The position numbers were made by a program, and so were the translations under genes. The notes under the pieces are model-generated. The model saw nothing but the letters and a program-made list of their open reading frames with translations. It searched no databases and was not told the origin of the DNA. A stretch of DNA of 64,000 nucleotides from Massilia norwichensis (lineage in GTDB: Bacteria; Pseudomonadota; Gammaproteobacteria; Burkholderiales; Burkholderiaceae_D). Location: positions 119,116 to 183,115 of the forward strand of contig NZ_JANUGX010000008.1 in the NCBI RefSeq assembly GCF_024753245.1. The letters run 5' to 3'. Shown here in pieces: positions 33,230 through 44,702 of this stretch. Position 1 is the first letter of the stretch. Each line of letters begins with the position of its first letter.

Positions 33230-35307
33230 TCCCTCGTCCGAGCATCAATGTGGCGCTTTCCCTGGCCGTGGCCCTGCTGGTATCCGGTTGCGCGGGAGAG
33301 AGCGCCTACCGCGCCGGCAACGAACTGGTGGCCCAGGACAAGGTCGAGGCCGGCCTGCTGAAGTACCAGGAAGCAGTCAGCGTCAATCCGACCCATGCCG
33401 GCTATAAGTCGGCCTACCTGCGCGCGCGCGACACCGCCACCCAGCGCCTGCTGACCCAGGCCGACCGCGCGATCGCCGACGGCAAGGCCCAGCTGGCCCT
33501 GCAGGACTACCAGCGCGTGCTGGCCATCGACCCGGTCAACGACCGTGCGCGCGCCGGCCTGCGCCAGGTCGAGGCCGACCGCCGCCACAGCGTGCTGCTC
33601 GAGGATGCGCGCGCCGCGTTCGAGCGCAAGGACTACGAGGCTGCGCGCCAGAAGCTGGGCGCGATCCTGAGCGAGCGCCCGAGCCACGAGCCGGCGCGCC
33701 AGATGCTGGCCGAAGTGAACGAGAAGACCGCCGCCGCGCCCGGCGAGGCGGCGCTGGCGGCGGCCTACCGCTCGCCGATCAGCCTGGAATTCCGCGATGC
33801 GCCGATCAAGCAGATCTTCGAAGTCATCGCCCGCCACTCGGGCCTGAACTTCCTGTTCGATAAAGACGTCAAGACCGACCAGCGCGCCTCGATCTTCCTG
33901 AAGAACAGCACGGTGGAGTCGGCCGTCTACTACCTCCTGATGACCAACCAGCTCGAGCGCCAGGTCATGGATGGCAACACCATCCTGATCTACCCGAACG
34001 TGGCGGCCAAGCAGAAGGAATACCAGGAGATGACGGTCAAGACCTTCTACCTGGCGAATGCGGAGGCGAAGAGCATCGCCAACACGCTCAAGACCATCCT
34101 CAAGTCGCGCGACGTGGTGGTGGACGAAAAGCTGAACCTGGTGATCCTGCGCGACAGCCCGGAAGCGGTCAAGCTGGCGACCCAGCTGGTGCAGCTGCAG
34201 GACGTGCCGGAACCCGAGGTGGTGCTCGACGTCGAGGTCCTGGAAGTGCAGCGCAACCGCCTGCTCGACCTCGGCGTCGACTGGCCGACCTCGCTGTCCT
34301 TCGCGCCGCTGACCAACCTGAACGACGTGCCGCTCACCATCGACCAGCTGCGCGGCATCAACTCCAGCACGATCGGCGTGTCGCCGATCTCGGCCTCGAT
34401 CACCGCCAAGAAGACCGACGGCGACGCCAACACCCTGGCCGCGCCGCGCATCCGCGTGCGCAACAAGGAAAAGGCCAAGGTCGTCATCGGCGACAAGCTG
34501 CCGACCATCACCACCACGATTTCCTCGGGTGTGGGCGGCTTCGCTTCGGAGTCGGTGAACTACGTCGACGTCGGCCTGACCCTGAACGTCGAGCCGACCA
34601 TCTACCTGAACAACGAGATCGGCATCCGCATTTCGCTCGAAGCCAGCACCCTGGTCGACACCATCACGACCAAGACCGGCACCACCGCCTACCGCATCGG
34701 CACGCGCTCGGCCGCCACCATGCTGCAGTTGAAGGATGGCGAGAACCAGGTGCTGGCGGGCCTGATCAAGAACGACGAGCGCAGCAGCGCCACCCATCTG
34801 CCGGGCCTGGGCGACCTGCCGCTGGTGGGCCGCCTGTTCGGCAGCCGGCAGGACACGCGCGACAAGACCGAGGTGGTGCTGTCGATCACGCCCCACCTGG
34901 TGCGCAACATCCAGCGCCCGACCGCGAATGCCGCCGAGTTCAGCGCCGGCACCGAGGCCAGCTTCCGCCGCCGTCCAGATAATGCGGCGCGGCCGCCGGC
35001 GCAGCTGCCGGGGGCGCGTCCGCCGCAGGGGCAGGCGGGACAGCCGGTACAGCCGGGGCAGCCTGCGCAGCAGATACCTTCGGGTGTGCCGGCCGCGATG
35101 CCGCCGGGCGCGATCCAGCAGAGCGTGCCGCCATCGGCGGCCGGCGGACCGCAAGGCACCATGGTTCCGGCCACCAGCGTCAGCGTGAGCGGCCAGCCGC
35201 CGTCGGCCCCACCGGCTTCGGTGCCGGCCACCGCGCTGCCGTCCACCCCGGGCGTGCAGGTGGTGCCGCTGCCGAAACCCGACGTGACGCCGGTGCCGGC
35301 CCGCTGA
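33226..35307 (+). CDS. gspD: Secretin GspD with N-terminal TPR and lipobox
   Basis: A 693-residue outer-membrane secretin. Signal peptide with lipobox VSGC (Cys22), TPR-like repeats (about 30-165: [46 protein letters not shown]), secretin N domains (about 180-370: [37 protein letters not shown]), and the secretin core (about 400-570: [43 protein letters not shown]). A 120-residue Pro/Gln/Gly tail follows. Having a lipobox means it may not need a separate pilotin. GTG start overlaps the linker gene. Confidence 0.9.
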   Translation: MIPRPSINVALSLAVALLVSGCAGESAYRAGNELVAQDKVEAGLLKYQEAVSVNPTHAGYKSAYLRARDTATQRLLTQADRAIADGKAQLALQDYQRVLAIDPVNDRARAGLRQVEADRRHSVLLEDARAAFERKDYEAARQKLGAILSERPSHEPARQMLAEVNEKTAAAPGEAALAAAYRSPISLEFRDAPIKQIFEVIARHSGLNFLFDKDVKTDQRASIFLKNSTVESAVYYLLMTNQLERQVMDGNTILIYPNVAAKQKEYQEMTVKTFYLANAEAKSIANTLKTILKSRDVVVDEKLNLVILRDSPEAVKLATQLVQLQDVPEPEVVLDVEVLEVQRNRLLDLGVDWPTSLSFAPLTNLNDVPLTIDQLRGINSSTIGVSPISASITAKKTDGDANTLAAPRIRVRNKEKAKVVIGDKLPTITTTISSGVGGFASESVNYVDVGLTLNVEPTIYLNNEIGIRISLEASTLVDTITTKTGTTAYRIGTRSAATMLQLKDGENQVLAGLIKNDERSSATHLPGLGDLPLVGRLFGSRQDTRDKTEVVLSITPHLVRNIQRPTANAAEFSAGTEASFRRRPDNAARPPAQLPGARPPQGQAGQPVQPGQPAQQIPSGVPAAMPPGAIQQSVPPSAAGGPQGTMVPATSVSVSGQPPSAPPASVPATALPSTPGVQVVPLPKPDVTPVPAR

Positions 35308-35309
35308 CG

Positions 35310-35783
35310 ATGCGGCGCGCGCGCGGCTTCACGCTGATCGAGCTTCTGGTCACGCTCGCCATCCTGGCCCTGCTCGGCGCCATGGTGGTGCCGGCCGCCA
35401 GCATGGCCGTGCAGCGCCGCCACGAACAGGACCTGCGCCTGGCCCTGCGCGAGATCCGCCTGGCCATCGACGCCTACAAGAAGGCCAGCGACGAGGGCCG
35501 CATCGCCAAGCCGGCCGGCGCCACCGGCTATCCGCCCAAGCTGGAGCTGCTGGTGGACGGCGTGGTCGACCAGCGCAGCCCGAAGAAGGCCAAGATCTAC
35601 TTCCTGCGCCGCCTGCCGCGCGATCCCTTCGGCGCCGACCCGGCCCTCGAAGACGCCCAGACCTGGGGCAAGCGCAGCTACGCCAGCGAGGCCAAGGAGC
35701 CGAAGGAAGGCGACGACGTGTACGACGTGTATTCGCTGTCCGGCCGGGTGGGGCTGAACGGCATTCCGTATAACCGATGGTGA
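35310..35783 (+). CDS. Pseudopilin (GspG/H-like)
   Basis: A 157-residue prepilin-like protein: site [22 protein letters not shown] with Glu at +5, a long helix ([20 protein letters not shown]), and a GspG-like C-terminal fold with [20 protein letters not shown] and [17 protein letters not shown]. Starts 2 nt after gspD, so it is translated by coupling. Likely a minor pseudopilin of the tip. Confidence 0.82.
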   Translation: MRRARGFTLIELLVTLAILALLGAMVVPAASMAVQRRHEQDLRLALREIRLAIDAYKKASDEGRIAKPAGATGYPPKLELLVDGVVDQRSPKKAKIYFLRRLPRDPFGADPALEDAQTWGKRSYASEAKEPKEGDDVYDVYSLSGRVGLNGIPYNRW

Positions 35784-35787
35784 GAAG

Positions 35788-36155
<368 letters not shown>

Positions 36156-36162
<7 letters not shown>

Positions 36163-36980
36163 CGCGCAGGCCGACCATGCGACGGCGTCGCCAGGATGGC
36201 TTCACCTATGTCGGCCTGATCGTGCTGGTGACGATCATCGGCCTGGTCGGCGCCGCCACCCTGAAGGCCGATGCGCTGCTGCGCCGCGCCGCCGCCGAAG
36301 AAGAGCTGCTGGAAATCGGCGCCGCCTTCAGCGCGGCGCTGACCAGCTATGCGGAAGCGACTCCGCGCGGCCAGCCGCAGCAGCCGCCGTCATTGGAAGA
36401 GCTGCTGAAGGACCCGCGTGTGCCCGGCATCCGCCGCCATCTGCGCAAGGTCTTCGTCGACCCGATCACCGGCAAGGCCGAATGGGGCATCGTCTGGCTG
36501 AACAAGGGCAGCGGCATCGACGGTGCGGGCGGCAGCGGCGTGCTGGCCGTGTACAGCCTGTCGCAAGCCAAGCCGCTCAAGCAGTCCGGCTTCGACGCGC
36601 GCTTCCAGGAGCTGGACGGCAAGGAGCACCTGGCGGACTGGAAGTTCGCGGCGACCGGGCAGGGTGTGGTGCAGGGGCAGCCGGGACAGCCCGGCCAGCC
36701 GCCGCTGCAGCCTGGTCAGCCGGGGCAGCCAGGGCAGCCGCCGCTGTTCGGTCAGCCCGGCCAGCCGCCGCAGAATCCGTCCGAGCCGCCCTCGCTGTTC
36801 CCGGGGCGCGGCAATCCGGGCAGCACGACGCCTGCGCCTGTGCCGCCACCGCCGGCACCGCCGCCCGAGAACGTGGCCGCGCCGGAACCGGTGGAGCCGC
36901 CGTCCGAAGCGGCGGGCTCCGGCGACGACGAGAAGGATGAGAAGGACGAGACGGCGGCGCGCGATGCCAGCCGCCGTTGA
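36156..36980 (+). CDS. Atypical pseudopilin lacking Glu5, with PGQP-rich tail
   Basis: A 274-residue protein. Prepilin-like site RRRRQDG/FTYVGLIVLVTIIGL, but position +5 is Gly instead of Glu. A helical stalk and a GspG-like region (VFVDPITGKAEWGIVWLNKG) reach about residue 165. The remaining 105 residues are disordered: PGQPGQP-type repeats, Pro-rich runs and an acidic/basic end (DDEKDEKDE). Pseudopilins without Glu5 (GspK) usually cap the tip, which would fit here; inference. A second ATG at 36177 is also possible. Confidence 0.75.
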
Positions 36981-36996
36981 CGCCCGCCGTTGATTA
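36971..36996. repeat. 13-bp tandem repeat (2 units) across convergent stops
   Basis: CCGCCGTTGACGC (36971-36983) and CCGCCGTTGATTA (36984-36996). The first unit contains the stop TGA of the atypical pseudopilin, the second repeats TGA in another frame and also contains TTA, the murJ stop on the minus strand. Confidence 0.7.
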
Positions 36997-38544
36997 CTTC
37001 GCGCGGCGCATGAAATCGCGCGGACGGAAGCCCAGCGCGAACAGCACGGCAAAGTAGACGATGGCGCTGAGCGCGATGATCGCCAGCAGGGCGACGATGC
37101 GCAGCACCGGATGCGAGCGCAGTCCGGCCCAGTCGAGCTGCGCCTGGCTGAACCAGGCGGCCAGGCCCATCAGCACCACCGCCACCACCACCTTCAGGAA
37201 AAAGCCCAACCAGCCGGCATGCGGCGTGTAGATGCTGCGGCGGCGCAGGCCGGTGTACAGGAACAGCGCATTCAGGCAGGCGCCCAGACCGATCGACAGC
37301 GCCAGCCCGGCCACGCCCATGCCCAGCATCTGCACGAACACCAGGTTCATGGCCTGGGTCGCGATCAGCACGCCGATGGCGATGCGCACCGGGGTGCGGA
37401 TGTCCTGGCGCGCGTAGAAGGCCGGCGCCAGGATCTTGACCAGGATGATGCCCAGCAGGCCGGCCGCATACGACATCAGCGGCGCGGTGGCGGCGGCGAC
37501 GTTGGCGGCGTTGAATTCGCCGTAGTTGAAGAGGGCGGCGATCAGGGGCGTCGACAGCGCGGCCAGGCCCACCGCGGCCGGCAGGGCCAGCAGGAAGGTC
37601 AGGCGCAGGCCCCAGTCGAGCAGGGCCGAGTATTCGCCGATGTCGCCGTCGGCGTTCGCCTTCGACAGGCTGGGCAGCAGGATGGTGCCCAGCGCCACGC
37701 CCAGGATCCCGGTCGGGAATTCCATCAGGCGGTCGGCGTACTGCAGCACCGAGACGGCGCCGCCGCCCATGTTGGACGCGTAGTTGGTGTTGATGAGCAG
37801 GCTGATCTGGGCCGCGGAGACCGCGAACACGGCCGGCCCCATCTTCTTGAGGATGCGGCGCACGCCGGGGTCTTTCAGGCCGGACAGCGGATTGAAGGAC
37901 AGGCGCGGCAGCATGCCGATGCGCTTCAGGGCCGGGATCTGGATCGCGACCTGGGCCACGCCCCCGACCATCACCGCCACCGCCATCGAGTAGATCGGCA
38001 CCTCGAAGTACTGCACCAGGAACAGCGAGAAGAAGATCGAGGACAGGTTCCACAGCACCGGCGTGAAGGCCGGGATCTTGAATTCGCGCCAGGTGTTGAG
38101 CACGGCGCCGGCCAGCACCACGAAGGACATGCAGGCGATGTAGGGGAACATCAGGCGGGTCATGACCACGCCCTTGTCGAAGCCGTCGCCGTCCAGGCCG
38201 CTGGCGATGCCCATCAGGATCAGCGGCGCGGCAACGATCCCCAGCACGCTGACCACGACGGTCGCCCAGACCAGGGTGGTGGCGACGTGGTCGACCAGCG
38301 AACGCGTGGCTTCTTCGCCTTTCTGGTTCTTGTATTCGGCCAGGATGGGCACGAAGGCTTGCGAGAACGCGCCTTCGCCGAACAGCCGGCGCAGCAGGTT
38401 GGGCAGGCGGAAGGCGATGTAGAAAGCGTCGGTGTAGGGCGAGGCGCCGAAGGCACGCGCGAACAGGGTATCGCGCAGCAGACCGGTGATGCGGGAGACC
38501 ATCGTCATGCTCGAGATGGCCGCCAGGGTTCGGAGTAGGTTCAT
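36994..38544 (-). CDS. murJ: Lipid II flippase MurJ
   Basis: A 516-residue MOP-superfamily integral membrane protein with about 14 helices. N-terminus MNLLRTLAAISSMTMVSRI matches the family start; TDAFYIAFRLPNLLRRLFGE and GAFSQAFVPILAEYK are strongly conserved, with the arginines and Asp of the central cavity. It moves lipid II across the inner membrane for peptidoglycan synthesis. A TATAAT lies 8 nt before the ATG, suggesting a leaderless transcript. Convergent with the secretion operon and divergent from rpsT. Confidence 0.95.
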   Translation of the reverse strand: MNLLRTLAAISSMTMVSRITGLLRDTLFARAFGASPYTDAFYIAFRLPNLLRRLFGEGAFSQAFVPILAEYKNQKGEEATRSLVDHVATTLVWATVVVSVLGIVAAPLILMGIASGLDGDGFDKGVVMTRLMFPYIACMSFVVLAGAVLNTWREFKIPAFTPVLWNLSSIFFSLFLVQYFEVPIYSMAVAVMVGGVAQVAIQIPALKRIGMLPRLSFNPLSGLKDPGVRRILKKMGPAVFAVSAAQISLLINTNYASNMGGGAVSVLQYADRLMEFPTGILGVALGTILLPSLSKANADGDIGEYSALLDWGLRLTFLLALPAAVGLAALSTPLIAALFNYGEFNAANVAAATAPLMSYAAGLLGIILVKILAPAFYARQDIRTPVRIAIGVLIATQAMNLVFVQMLGMGVAGLALSIGLGACLNALFLYTGLRRRSIYTPHAGWLGFFLKVVVAVVLMGLAAWFSQAQLDWAGLRSHPVLRIVALLAIIALSAIVYFAVLFALGFRPRDFMRRAK

Positions 38545-38552
38545 AGGCCGCG

Positions 38553-38558
38553 ATTATA
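38553..38558 (-). promoter_or_regulatory. -10 element of murJ, close to the start codon
   Basis: TATAAT on the minus strand, 8 nt upstream of the murJ ATG. Transcription should then begin at or next to the start codon. No strong -35 is present at 16-18 bp. The N-terminus of MurJ is well conserved, so the start codon itself is not in doubt. Confidence 0.5.
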
Positions 38559-38632
38559 GCTGGGCAATAGCTCGCAGAAACTTCCGAGCGTCGCTTTTAG
38601 AGGGTAAAGCGGCCGCAATCATGAATTTGGAA

Positions 38633-38661
38633 TTGCCCTGCGATGAAACCTTCGCTATAAT
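38633..38661 (+). promoter_or_regulatory. Sigma-70-type promoter of rpsT
   Basis: -35 TTGCCC (38633-38638), 17-bp spacer, -10 TATAAT (38656-38661). Transcription should start near 38668, giving a 75-nt leader before rpsT. Confidence 0.75.
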
Positions 38662-38743
38662 CGAGGGCTGTATTGAATTCAGTTGGCAGACACTAATCGT
38701 TTGAGGTGTTTGCGGACGCAACTTACACCGATTAGGAAATTCC

Positions 38744-39010
38744 ATGGCAAATACCGCACAGGCGCGTAAGCGCGCTCGTCAAGCAGTCAAGCAAAACGCT
38801 CACAACTCGGCTCAGCGCTCGACCCTGCGCACCGCGATCAAGGCTGTCAAGAAGGCCATCCAGGCTGGCGACAAGGCCGCTGCAACCTCGATCTTCCAGC
38901 AATCCGTGTCGACCATCGACAGCATCGCTGACAAGAAAATCATCCACAAGAACAAGGCCGCTCGCCACAAGAGCCGCCTGGCTGCTGCTATCAAGGCCCT
39001 GTCGGCCTAA
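38744..39010 (+). CDS. rpsT: 30S ribosomal protein S20
   Basis: An 88-residue basic protein starting [18 protein letters not shown], typical of S20, with a helical bundle and many Lys/Ala ([29 protein letters not shown]). It binds 16S rRNA in the small subunit. Ends in tandem stops TAATAG. Own promoter at 38633 and terminator at 39058. Codon choice is more restricted than in its neighbours, as expected for a highly expressed gene. Confidence 0.97.
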   Translation: MANTAQARKRARQAVKQNAHNSAQRSTLRTAIKAVKKAIQAGDKAAATSIFQQSVSTIDSIADKKIIHKNKAARHKSRLAAAIKALSA

Positions 39011-39057
39011 TAGCTCCGGCATTGCGCGGCGTTTGCTGCGCAGTTCTGCAGGATGAG

Positions 39058-39091
39058 AAACCCGCTCGACCTCAGGTCCGGCGGGTTTTTT
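39058..39091 (+). terminator. Rho-independent terminator of rpsT
   Basis: AAACCCGC (39058-39065) pairs with GCGGGTTT (39081-39088); loop 15 nt; T-tract 39086-39091. It ends the rpsT transcript 48 nt after the stop. Confidence 0.85.
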
Positions 39092-39115
39092 CGTTGATAC
39101 AACGCCAAAAACCGG

Positions 39116-39159
39116 TGCCAAAAACCGGGGGGGGGCTGCCCCCCCCCCGGGTTTTGGCA
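39116..39159. repeat. Long G9/C10 inverted repeat between rpsT and rluE
   Basis: TGCCAAAAACC plus nine G (39116-39135), a CTG turn, then ten C plus GGGTTTTGGCA (39139-39159) form an almost perfect 20-bp hairpin with one mismatch. TGCCAAAAACCGG partly repeats the sequence just upstream (39103-39115). It may be a second terminator for the convergent rluE, or a repetitive element. The homopolymer runs make slippage or sequence error likely. Confidence 0.75.
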
Positions 39160-39160
39160 A

Positions 39161-39736
39161 TTACTTTCGGGATTTTCCGGCGCCGACCGCCTCGGCCGGC
39201 ACTTCCATCCATTCGCCCGGCATCAAGGGGTTGCTGGACAGCGAGAACGGCCCGATGCTGGTGCGTACCAGACGCAGTGTCGGCAGCCCGACCGCGGCCG
39301 TCATGCGCCGCACCTGGCGGTTCTTGCCTTCCTGCAGCGTGATCGCGATCCAGCCCGTCGGCTTGTCCTGGCGGACCCGGATCGGCGGGTTGCGCGGCCA
39401 CAGCCATTCCGGCTCGGCGATTTTGGCAGCGCGGCAGGGCTTGGTCACGAAGTCGCCCAGGTCCAGCGGGGCCTGCAGGCGCGCCAGCAGGTCGGCATCG
39501 GGCACGCCGTCCACCTGCACGATATACGTCTTGGCTTCCTTCTGGTCCGGATGGGCGATGCGGTGCTGGAGCTTGCCGTCGTCGGTCAGCAGCATCAGGC
39601 CTTCGCTATCGGCGTCGAGACGGCCGGCCGGGTAGATGCCGGGGATGTCGATATAGTCGGCGAGCGAGGCCCGGCCCGGTTCGGCGCTGAACTGGCAGAG
39701 CACCTGGAATGGTTTGTTAAATAAGATGAGGGACAT
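39161..39736 (-). CDS. rluE: 23S rRNA pseudouridine(2457) synthase RluE
   Basis: A 191-residue RsuA/RluE-type pseudouridine synthase without an S4 domain. It has LILFNKPFQVLCQFS at the N-terminus, the catalytic motif GRLDADSEGLMLLTDDG (Asp near residue 41), KTYIVQVDG and the QEGKNRQVRRMTAAVGLPT core. It modifies U2457 in 23S rRNA by family assignment. Stops right beside the G/C hairpin; divergent from icd. Confidence 0.88.
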   Translation of the reverse strand: MSLILFNKPFQVLCQFSAEPGRASLADYIDIPGIYPAGRLDADSEGLMLLTDDGKLQHRIAHPDQKEAKTYIVQVDGVPDADLLARLQAPLDLGDFVTKPCRAAKIAEPEWLWPRNPPIRVRQDKPTGWIAITLQEGKNRQVRRMTAAVGLPTLRLVRTSIGPFSLSSNPLMPGEWMEVPAEAVGAGKSRK

Positions 39737-39794
39737 GGAAGAGGTTTTTAGAGCAAAATAGCAAGCATCGCTATTGTATTTCGGAGACCTCCCA

Positions 39795-41051
39795 ATGTTC
39801 GAACATATTCAAGTACCGGCCGAGGGCGCGAAGATCACCGTCAACCCCGACTTCTCGCTGAACGTGCCGGACCAGCCGATCATCCCGTATATCGAGGGCG
39901 ACGGCACCGGCGTGGATATCACCCCGGTGATGCGCAAGGTGGTCGACGCGGCGGTGGCGAAAGCCTACGGCGGCGCGCGCCGGATCAGCTGGATGGAAAT
40001 CTTCGCCGGCGAGAAGTCGACCCGCATCTACGGACCGGACGTCTGGCTGCCGTCGGAAACGCTGGACGCGGTCAAGGACTACGTGGTCTCGATCAAGGGC
40101 CCGCTGACGACCCCGGTCGGCGGCGGCATCCGCTCGCTGAACGTGGCGCTGCGCCAGGAACTCGACCTGTACGTCTGCCTGCGCCCGGTGCGCTATTTCG
40201 CCGGCGTGCCGTCGCCGCTGAAGGAGCCGCACAAGACCGACATGGTGATCTTCCGCGAGAACTCCGAAGACATCTATGCCGGCATCGAGTGGGCCGCCGA
40301 ATCCGAGGGCGCCAGGAAGATCATCGACTTCCTGGTCAAGGAAATGGGCGTCAGCAAGATCCGCTTCCCGGACAGCTCGGGCATCGGCGTCAAGCCGGTC
40401 TCGCGCGAAGGCACCGAGCGCCTGGTGCGCAAGGCGATCCAGTACGCGATCGACAACGACAAGCCTTCGGTGACCCTGGTCCACAAGGGCAATATCATGA
40501 AGTACACCGAGGGCGGCTTCCGCGACTGGGGCTATGCGCTGGCCTTGAAGGAGTTCGGCGCCGAGCTGATCGACGGCGGCCCGTGGTGCAAGTTCAAGAA
40601 CCCGAAAACCGGCCGCGACATCACGATCAAGGATTCGATCGCCGACGCCTTCCTGCAGCAGATCCTGCTGCGCCCGGCGGAGTACAGCGTGATCGCGACC
40701 CTGAACCTGAACGGCGACTATATTTCGGATGCGCTGGCGGCGCAGGTCGGCGGCATCGGCATCGCGCCGGGCGCCAACATGTCGGATTCGGTGGCGATGT
40801 TCGAGGCGACCCACGGCACCGCGCCCAAGTACGCCGGCAAGGATTACGTGAACCCGGGTTCGCTGATCCTGTCGGCCGAGATGATGCTGCGTCACATGGG
40901 CTGGACGGAGGCCGCCGACCTTTTGATCGCGTCGATGGAGAAGGCGATCACCTCGAAGCGCGTGACCTACGATTTCGCCCGCCTGATGGAAGGCGCGACC
41001 CAGGTGTCGTGCTCGGGCTTCGGCGAGGTGATGATCGAGTGCATGGGCTGA
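39795..41051 (+). CDS. icd: Isocitrate dehydrogenase (NADP)
   Basis: A 418-residue TCA-cycle enzyme that converts isocitrate to 2-oxoglutarate. [15 protein letters not shown] near residue 30, the substrate/regulatory serine region [20 protein letters not shown] near 110, [14 protein letters not shown] near 155, and metal-binding [16 protein letters not shown] near 303-318, then [13 protein letters not shown]. Length and motifs fit E. coli Icd (416). TCGGAG precedes ATG 39795; an ATG at 39774 adds a non-conserved leader. Followed 7 nt later by a small gene. Confidence 0.96.
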   Translation: MFEHIQVPAEGAKITVNPDFSLNVPDQPIIPYIEGDGTGVDITPVMRKVVDAAVAKAYGGARRISWMEIFAGEKSTRIYGPDVWLPSETLDAVKDYVVSIKGPLTTPVGGGIRSLNVALRQELDLYVCLRPVRYFAGVPSPLKEPHKTDMVIFRENSEDIYAGIEWAAESEGARKIIDFLVKEMGVSKIRFPDSSGIGVKPVSREGTERLVRKAIQYAIDNDKPSVTLVHKGNIMKYTEGGFRDWGYALALKEFGAELIDGGPWCKFKNPKTGRDITIKDSIADAFLQQILLRPAEYSVIATLNLNGDYISDALAAQVGGIGIAPGANMSDSVAMFEATHGTAPKYAGKDYVNPGSLILSAEMMLRHMGWTEAADLLIASMEKAITSKRVTYDFARLMEGATQVSCSGFGEVMIECMG

Positions 41052-41058
41052 GGCCGGC

Positions 41059-41346
41059 ATGGCGGACGAAACCAGATACGAAGGTATCGGTAAGCTGATC
41101 TATGGCGTGCAGCGCCTCGGCGGTGTCGAGCACCTGCTGGGGCTGGAGCACGATGCGCGGGTGGCGCCGGAACTGGCGGCCGCGGCCAGGGAATTGGCCG
41201 AGCGTCATCGGCAATTGATGAAGCCGATCGAAGAGAAGAGGGCGCTGGACGATCCGGAAGTCGACATGATCCTGCGCGGCGTGCCGGAGTTGTATACCAC
41301 GCTGGTGGAGGGACTCGGTGGCGGCCACATCGGTCCCCGCGGCTGA
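41059..41346 (+). CDS. Small hypothetical protein
   Basis: A 95-residue soluble protein, helix-rich and acidic (GKLIYGVQRLGGVEHLLGLE, ELAERHRQLMKPIEEK, LYTTLVEGLGG). No signal peptide, membrane helix or recognised motif. Begins 7 nt after icd and ends before a terminator, so it is probably co-transcribed with icd. No function assigned. Confidence 0.55.
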   Translation: MADETRYEGIGKLIYGVQRLGGVEHLLGLEHDARVAPELAAAARELAERHRQLMKPIEEKRALDDPEVDMILRGVPELYTTLVEGLGGGHIGPRG

Positions 41347-41364
41347 GGATGCGGGTACCCGAAT

Positions 41365-41393
41365 AAAAAAAGCCCCGCCGCAGCGGGGCTTTT
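41365..41393. terminator. Bidirectional Rho-independent terminator
   Basis: AAAAGCCCCGC (41368-41378) pairs with GCGGGGCTTTT (41383-41393) around a CGCA loop. An A-tract precedes and a T-tract follows, so it serves both the icd transcript and the convergent cold-shock gene. Confidence 0.88.
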
Positions 41394-41409
41394 AGCTTCC
41401 CGAGGGAGA

Positions 41410-41613
41410 TTAAGCGCCCACGATGTTGGAAGCTTGCTTGCCTTTAGGGCCTTGCGTGACTTCGAATTGGACTTTCTGACCTTCTTTGAGGGTCTTAAAA
41501 CCGTTCATATTGATTGCGGAGAAGTGTGCGAACAAATCCTCGCCGCCGTCATCTGGGGTGATGAAGCCAAAACCTTTGGAATCATTGAACCACTTCACAG
41601 TACCTGTTGCCAT
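41410..41613 (-). CDS. Cold-shock protein, CspA family
   Basis: A 67-residue OB-fold protein [17 protein letters not shown], with RNP1 KGFGFI and RNP2 LFAHF, and a C-terminal [11 protein letters not shown]. It binds single-stranded RNA/DNA and acts as an RNA chaperone. The start at 41613 is preceded by GAAGG at proper spacing; a longer frame to 41691 runs through the leader. Several csp paralogues are usual in this group, so I give no letter. Confidence 0.95.
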   Translation of the reverse strand: MATGTVKWFNDSKGFGFITPDDGGEDLFAHFSAINMNGFKTLKEGQKVQFEVTQGPKGKQASNIVGA

Positions 41614-41957
41614 AAAATAACCTTCGATTAAAAACGAATCACACGAGCCATAAAAGCAAGAAGCTTCTTGCCCCCTCCTCAGCCTGCTCACTTCTTATCA
41701 ACAAGTACATAAGTACATGTCAATAACTGCATTGTTGTTGCAATAATCCTGTAAGTCAAGCGCTTTTGAACGCGTGTTGTGAAAATTTCCACTACTGCTT
41801 TAAAACAAGCTCTTGATTTTCGCAACTGGGTCGCCATCTGCGCGCAACGGGGAAAACGCGTAAGATGGAAAGCACATGGGATGACGCAGGCAAGGACCCT
41901 GATTAACCCTGATTGTTAACGTACGCACGAACAGCGAAAGCATTTTAGAATACTCTT
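41614..41957. promoter_or_regulatory. Leader and promoter region between the cold-shock gene and clpS
   Basis: On the minus strand, TTGACA (41723-41718), a 17-bp spacer and a weak TGATAA (41700-41695) could drive the cold-shock gene, giving a leader of about 75 nt. That leader holds a 16-bp perfect palindrome, GCAAGAAGCTTCTTGC (41656-41671). AAGTACAT is directly repeated at 41703-41718 inside the promoter spacer. On the plus strand, TAGAAT at 41946-41951 lies 6 nt before clpS. No gene seen. Confidence 0.5.
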
Positions 41958-42256
41958 ATGGCAACCAAGCACGATACCGAACAGCTGCTGGAGCGGCAGA
42001 CCGTAAAGCCACCCCCCCTGTACCAGGTGGCGCTGCTGAACGACGATTACACTCCGATGGAGTTTGTGGTCGCCATCATCCAGGAGTATTTCAACAAGGA
42101 TCGCGAGACGGCGACGCAGATCATGCTTTCCGTACATCGCCATGGTAAAGGGGTGTGCGGCGTGTTTTCCAAAGATATAGCGTGTACCAAAGTGGAGTTT
42201 GTATTAACGCATGCGCGTAAGGCAGGTCACCCCCTGCAGTGCGTGATGGAGGAAGT

Positions 42257-42260
<4 letters not shown>
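41958..42260 (+). CDS. clpS: ATP-dependent Clp protease adaptor ClpS
   Basis: A 100-residue adaptor that brings N-degron proteins to Clp[18 protein letters not shown] contains the binding-pocket Asn-Asp pair, then [20 protein letters not shown] and the C-terminal [12 protein letters not shown]. The disordered N-terminal tail precedes PPPLYQ. Its stop overlaps the clpA start (ATGA), so both are made together. No good ribosome site; TAGAAT 6 nt upstream could give a near-leaderless message. Confidence 0.95.
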
Positions 42261-44557
<2,297 letters not shown>

Positions 44558-44586
44558 AGCAAGACTGCGGGGTTCGCCCCGCCACC

Positions 44587-44628
44587 AAAAGCCCGCTCAG
44601 TGCAGCCCGCACTCGCGGGCTTTTTTTT
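44587..44628 (+). terminator. Rho-independent terminator of clpSA
   Basis: AAAAGCCCGC (44587-44596) pairs with GCGGGCTTTT (44615-44624); eight T follow the stem from 44621. Loop 18 nt with a partial internal hairpin. Confidence 0.85.
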
Positions 44629-44702
44629 CGTCCAGCGGCGTCATGGAGTTGTCATATGGCAATCCTATACTGGCGGCATTTCTCGATCCCGCCCGCCAGC
44701 CC

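Noticed and set aside
38562..38567. TTGCCC on the minus strand as a -35 for murJ
   Set aside because: It lies only 3 bp from the TATAAT, too close for a promoter pair.
39774..39794. Upstream ATG for icd at 39774
   Set aside because: The seven extra residues are not family-like, and TCGGAG is placed correctly for ATG 39795.
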